From: Tenuifilum sp. 4138str
GTDB taxonomy: Bacteria > Bacteroidota > Bacteroidia > Bacteroidales > Tenuifilaceae
Direction of reading: 5' to 3'
Length of the DNA: 64,000 bases
Assembly (NCBI RefSeq): GCF_041102575.1
Contig: NZ_JBGCUE010000001.1
Coordinates: forward strand, 248,001-312,000
In this document: piece by piece, positions 60,958 through 64,000 of the stretch
How positions within the stretch are numbered: the stretch's first letter is position 1
How the letters are laid out: each line of letters opens with the position of its first letter
The notes under the pieces: model-generated
Told to the model about the DNA's origin: nothing
Seen by the model: the letters and a program-made list of their open reading frames with translations, nothing else
Databases searched by the model: none
Made by a program: the position numbers and the translations under genes

Positions 60958-61553
60958 TGTTGCTTAGGGTCGGTGTTACCGGTGGTATTGGAAGTGGTAA
61001 AACTCTGGTTTGTAAAATCCTTGAGGTTTTGGGTTATCCTGTATTTTATTCCGATTTAGTGGCTAAATCCATTACTGATACCGATCCCGAAGTTATGGAA
61101 AAGGTCAAAGGGCTTTTTGGTAACAACATTTACCCCAACGGCAAGCTAAACCGCAAGAAGGTTGCCGAGCTAGTGTTTGCCAACGACACCTTGCTGAAAG
61201 AACTCAACAGTATTATTCATCCGGCCGTAGCACGTAGTTTTGAGCAATGGTGCTTGCAAAACGCTAAAAGTGGGTTAGTCTTTAAGGAATCGGCTATACT
61301 ATTTGAAACCGGAATTTTCCGTGAACTTCACAAAACTATACTTGTAACAGCACCTGAGGAACTCAGAATTAAACGCGTTGTTGAGCGCGATGGAGTTTCA
61401 GAATTGGAAGTCAGAGCGCGAATGGCAAAACAAATGCCCGAGGAGCAAAAGAAAAAACTAGCCGATTTCATAGTTGATAACAGCTCAAATCAACTCGTTT
61501 TACCACAGGTATTAGGCATTGTTCAAATTTTAACGTCAATTAAAAATGGGTAA
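60957..61553 (+). CDS. coaE: Dephospho-CoA kinase
   Basis: 198 residues. P-loop [15 protein letters not shown] near residues 6-20, then YSDLVAK (the D-x-x-A-K substrate motif), LNSIIHPAV and [20 protein letters not shown]. Last step of CoA synthesis: phosphorylates the ribose 3'-OH. Its last 8 nt overlap the TerB/DnaJ gene. Confidence 0.96.
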   Translation: MLLRVGVTGGIGSGKTLVCKILEVLGYPVFYSDLVAKSITDTDPEVMEKVKGLFGNNIYPNGKLNRKKVAELVFANDTLLKELNSIIHPAVARSFEQWCLQNAKSGLVFKESAILFETGIFRELHKTILVTAPEELRIKRVVERDGVSELEVRARMAKQMPEEQKKKLADFIVDNSSNQLVLPQVLGIVQILTSIKNG

Positions 61554-62262
61554 GTACGGTAAGTGGATAACCGGTGGGCTAGGATGGGCACTTTTTGGGC
61601 CAATTGGTGCCATTCTGGGTTTTGCTATTGGTTCCATATTCGATAGTATGGAAACCACTAAAATTTATACTGGCGAAACTAGCCGTAATGGTTTTATTGT
61701 AAGCCTACTTGTGTTGGTCTCGGCAGTTATGAAAGCCGATGGCAAGGTGCTTAAATCGGAACTGGAGTATGTTAAGAGTTACTTCTATACCAATTTTGGA
61801 CCAGCGGCTGCTCGTGAGGCAATTCTTCTGCTTCGCGATATTCTTAAGCAGGCTGTTCCGCTTCGCGATGTCTGTTTACAGATTAAGGAGAATGTCGACT
61901 ACCATTCACGCTTACAGCTGTTGCATTTCCTTTTTGGAATAGCGCAGGCCGATGGTGTTGTTAGCTCTGAGGAGCTAAAAGTAATTATTGAAATTGCTGG
62001 CTTTCTCGATATTTCCGATGCCGATTTCAGTTCCATTAAGGCAATGTTTATACCCGATACCGATAAGTATTTCAAAATACTTGAGGTTTCGCCCGATGCT
62101 ACCAACGAGGAAATCAAAAAGGCATACAGGCAAATGGCCATAAAGTATCATCCCGATAAAGTACAACACCTAGGCGAAGATATCAGGCAGGCTGCCGAGC
62201 AAAAATTTAAGATGGTTAATGAGGCTTACGAGAAGATTAAAAAAGAACGAGGGTTTAACTAA
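61546..62262 (+). CDS. TerB-DnaJ domain protein (DjlA-like co-chaperone)
   Basis: 238 residues. Gly-rich N-terminal membrane segment ([29 protein letters not shown]), a TerB-like helical domain at about 48-160 with the DGKV and DGVVSSEE repeats, and a C-terminal J-domain with YKAYRQMA-type helix and the HPDK motif (about residue 202). Layout is that of DjlA, an inner-membrane DnaK co-chaperone. Part of the ybbR-coaE run. Confidence 0.9.
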   Translation: MGKYGKWITGGLGWALFGPIGAILGFAIGSIFDSMETTKIYTGETSRNGFIVSLLVLVSAVMKADGKVLKSELEYVKSYFYTNFGPAAAREAILLLRDILKQAVPLRDVCLQIKENVDYHSRLQLLHFLFGIAQADGVVSSEELKVIIEIAGFLDISDADFSSIKAMFIPDTDKYFKILEVSPDATNEEIKKAYRQMAIKYHPDKVQHLGEDIRQAAEQKFKMVNEAYEKIKKERGFN

Positions 62263-62274
62263 ATCTACACTACA

Positions 62275-62571
62275 GTGAATACAGTTGATTTTATTGAAGC
62301 GGTGGGCTGGTTTGGTAATATCATACTGAGTATAGGCGTATTACCTCAAGTGGTTCAAACGTGGCGTACACATGATGTCCAAAGTTTTAACTGGCTTTTT
62401 CTCCTGATGTGGGCATTGGGAGTGCTTTTTACTTTTGTATATATTGCCTACAACGATATGGTTGTAGGTAAGTATCAGTGGCCTTTATGGTTAAACTATC
62501 TGGTAAATATTATTGCTACATTCTACTTGGTTTGGGCAAAGTATTACTATGGTAGCTTGAAAAAAAGTTAG
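62275..62571 (+). CDS. SemiSWEET-type small sugar transporter
   Basis: 98 residues with a GTG start at 62275. Three membrane helices and the PQ-loop motif LPQVVQTWRTHDVQSFNW in the first (about residues 23-40). SemiSWEETs dimerise to carry sugars across the inner membrane. 12 nt after the TerB/DnaJ gene, same strand. Substrate unproven. Confidence 0.85.
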   Translation: MNTVDFIEAVGWFGNIILSIGVLPQVVQTWRTHDVQSFNWLFLLMWALGVLFTFVYIAYNDMVVGKYQWPLWLNYLVNIIATFYLVWAKYYYGSLKKS

Positions 62572-62588
62572 ATTACCAAATTTTTAAT

Positions 62589-62596
62589 TAACTTCG
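62589..62596 (+). promoter_or_regulatory. -7 promoter element (TAACTTCG) for the DUF5606 gene
   Basis: TTCG variant of TAnnTTTG, 28 nt before the ATG at 62625. Confidence 0.5.
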
Positions 62597-62624
62597 CATT
62601 AACAAACAAACAACTCGTTTTAGT

Positions 62625-63056
62625 ATGGAAGTAAAACTTAAAGAACTACTAGCAATATCTGGATATTCAGGGTTATTCAGGTTCATTTCTCAGGGTCGCC
62701 AAGGGGTAATTGTTGAATCGCTTACCGACGGCAAACGTACCCTTATCCCCGCATCGGCTAGGGTTAGTGCAATTGCTGACATTGCTGTATTCACCCAAAC
62801 CGAGGAAATCCCCTTAAAAGATGTACTGAAAAAGATTGAAGTGCTTGAAAACGGAGGCCCAGCCATTAATAACAAATCGGCCGATAAGGAAATTCGAAGC
62901 TACTTTGAAAAGGTTTTACCTGAGTTTGACAGGGACAGGGTTTACACAAGTGACATTAAAAAGATTATTGGTTGGTATAACCTGCTCCAAAGCAAAGGGC
63001 TTTTAGAGGTTCTAAACCAAACCGATGAAGAGGTTAAACCTGAAGGTGAAAAATAA
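62625..63056 (+). CDS. DUF5606 family protein
   Basis: 143 residues. The opening LKELLAISGYSGLFRFISQGRQGVIVESL and GKRTLIPASARVSAIADIAVFT are characteristic of DUF5606 proteins of Bacteroidota, followed by a helical half containing YTSDIKKIIGWYNLL. Cytoplasmic, function unknown. Own promoter and terminator. Confidence 0.85.
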   Translation: MEVKLKELLAISGYSGLFRFISQGRQGVIVESLTDGKRTLIPASARVSAIADIAVFTQTEEIPLKDVLKKIEVLENGGPAINNKSADKEIRSYFEKVLPEFDRDRVYTSDIKKIIGWYNLLQSKGLLEVLNQTDEEVKPEGEK

Positions 63057-63082
63057 TTTGAAAGTAAATATTATTAACCTGG

Positions 63083-63107
63083 AAGCGACTCAGTGAGTCG
63101 CTTTCTT
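63083..63107 (+). terminator. Terminator after the DUF5606 gene
   Basis: Perfect 9-bp stem (AAGCGACTC / GAGTCGCTT) with an AGT loop, followed by TCTTAG; a short T-tract. Confidence 0.72.
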
Positions 63108-64000
63108 AGTATTCATAAATCACTCTAAATCCAAAACTCCTGTCTAGGCCCGGCAGTGGCCCATGGGCCCCTTTGTAGGGTTGTAAATAGTAAAAATCTG
63201 AACCCAACAGATTTGTGGCAATTAGTTGGGTTTCAAAATTTTTAAATGGGAAATCGGAAACTATCATATTCATCCCTACCTGTAGATTTGTCTTTTGCTT
63301 AACAAGTATATCGTTATTATTAGCCATATAGTTGTATGAATACCTCTCCCCAAAGTACGATGCTGTTACTGAAAAGGATGTTCTGTTTGAAATCTTGTAG
63401 CTTATTAACCCATTAATCCTTAATGGTGAAAGCGCTAAATACTGATTTGTTTTATCGGGTACCATGAATAGGCTGTCGGAATCAGAGTTTTTCCTGGAAT
63501 AGTAAGCAAGATTTATGGTGCTCAATACCTTGCTCGTATTCATTTTAAAACCCATTTCCACTCCTCTTGTTCCAATTTTACCCTGATTTTTGTAGTATCC
63601 TACTCCCGATTGAGCATCTTTTCCATATATGATAATATCCTCAAAGGTGATGTCAAAAAGGTTTAGGGTTAACATCGAATTATTTGAAATTAGGAAACCA
63701 TTCTCAAACTCAAAGGTAATACCTGACTCGGGATATAATTTGGGGTAATCGTTTGGAATACGGTTGGGCAATATTCCACCAGGCGTTCTAAACGATTTAC
63801 TCCCCATCAGCTTAAAGTGATATCGCTTAAACAATTTTGTTAATCCAATTCGTGGAGTTAAAGCATCGCCAAATTCACTTGAGTAATCGTATCGAGCCCC
63901 AATATTTAGGTTTACATATTTTGAGTTCCAAAGCAACTGGCTGTATGCCGAAAAATTGGTGTATGATAGCAAGTCTTTTCCATTCTTGAAGGTTTCTTCA
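63106..64000 (-). CDS. TonB-dependent receptor, C-terminal part (cut by right window edge)
   Basis: The frame runs without a stop to the window's right edge, so only the last 298 or so residues are visible; a TTG at 63972 is not a real start. Barrel strands with aromatic girdles (LNIGARYDYSSEF, PRIGLTKLFKRYHFKLMGSKSFRTPG) and the end LDRSFGFRVIYEY are those of TonB-dependent receptors (the FR.PG region matches the ARG SFRAP motif). Substrate unknown; neighbours to the right are not visible. Confidence 0.85.
   Translation of the reverse strand, partial: EETFKNGKDLLSYTNFSAYSQLLWNSKYVNLNIGARYDYSSEFGDALTPRIGLTKLFKRYHFKLMGSKSFRTPGGILPNRIPNDYPKLYPESGITFEFENGFLISNNSMLTLNLFDITFEDIIIYGKDAQSGVGYYKNQGKIGTRGVEMGFKMNTSKVLSTINLAYYSRKNSDSDSLFMVPDKTNQYLALSPLRINGLISYKISNRTSFSVTASYFGERYSYNYMANNNDILVKQKTNLQVGMNMIVSDFPFKNFETQLIATNLLGSDFYYLQPYKGAHGPLPGLDRSFGFRVIYEY

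Noticed and set aside
1-64000. CRISPR arrays, insertion sequences, prophage or conjugative genes
   Set aside because: No regularly spaced repeats, transposase or integrase frames, or phage structural genes were found; the only direct repeat of note is the 47-bp tRNA-Arg duplication.

Overview
The window reads as chromosome of a member of the Bacteroidota, probably an anaerobe or facultative anaerobe of a Bacteroidales/Marinilabiliales-like lineage. Evidence: many upstream regions carry the phylum-specific -7 element TAnnTTTG, in three cases with a TTTG/TTG -33 element exactly 20 nt upstream; Shine-Dalgarno sites are not evident; families typical of the phylum are present (TANFOR-like giant protein, HYC_CC_PP protein, FeoA-FeoB fusion, DUF5606, DUF3276/PUR protein, long NusB, FKBP lipoproteins, TonB-dependent receptors, CruF/CruC carotenoid enzymes). 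HydE and FeoAB suggest anoxic metabolism. No insertion sequence, integrase, phage gene or CRISPR array was found. Genus and species cannot be told from the sequence.

Layout. 0-8.5 kb: truncated M3 peptidase, a lipoprotein related to amidohydrolases but lacking the metal motif, a KamA-family aminomutase with non-lysine substrate residues, an MFS carrier, an MBL-fold hydrolase with a BASS-type carrier, and an RsmI-like methylase. 8.5-13.4 kb: nrnA followed by four FKBP-type lipoproteins in one operon, and ndk. 13.4-16.9 kb: tRNA-Arg(ACG) with a partial duplication of its 3' end and terminator, rplS with a structured leader, hydE, two regulatory-looking orphans, and a candidate small RNA. 17-19.8 kb: yicC-gmk-nadD-TPR housekeeping operon. 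19.8-25.3 kb: tripartite RND efflux operon.

25.5-36.2 kb is the most unusual part: a co-directional run of a 2311-residue secreted TANFOR-like protein, an outer-membrane beta-barrel and a secreted fibronectin-III repeat protein. I propose these as one cell-surface system of unknown function. 36.4-43.4 kb: a carotenoid cluster (crtB, crtI, crtD, cruF, acyltransferase, cruC, TPR) that could make a hydroxylated, glycosylated, possibly acylated carotenoid with no oxygenase visible. 43.9-46.3 kb: a two-domain aspartic protease translationally coupled to a secreted protein with four AMPK1/CBM48-like modules.

46.5-51.2 kb: an outer-membrane barrel protein, then the thiamin operon Thi4-thiE-thiC-thiD under a TPP riboswitch; Thi4 is the His-type, sulfide-dependent form. 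51.2-57.4 kb: two metal modules, HYC_CC_PP/TonB receptor/two HMA proteins (probably copper) and FeoAB with a 55-residue FeoB-associated Cys-rich membrane protein. 57.4-64 kb: PUR-family protein, then nusB-DUF1573-yajC, ybbR-coaE-TerB/DnaJ-SemiSWEET, DUF5606, and the C-terminal part of a second TonB-dependent receptor that runs off the right edge.
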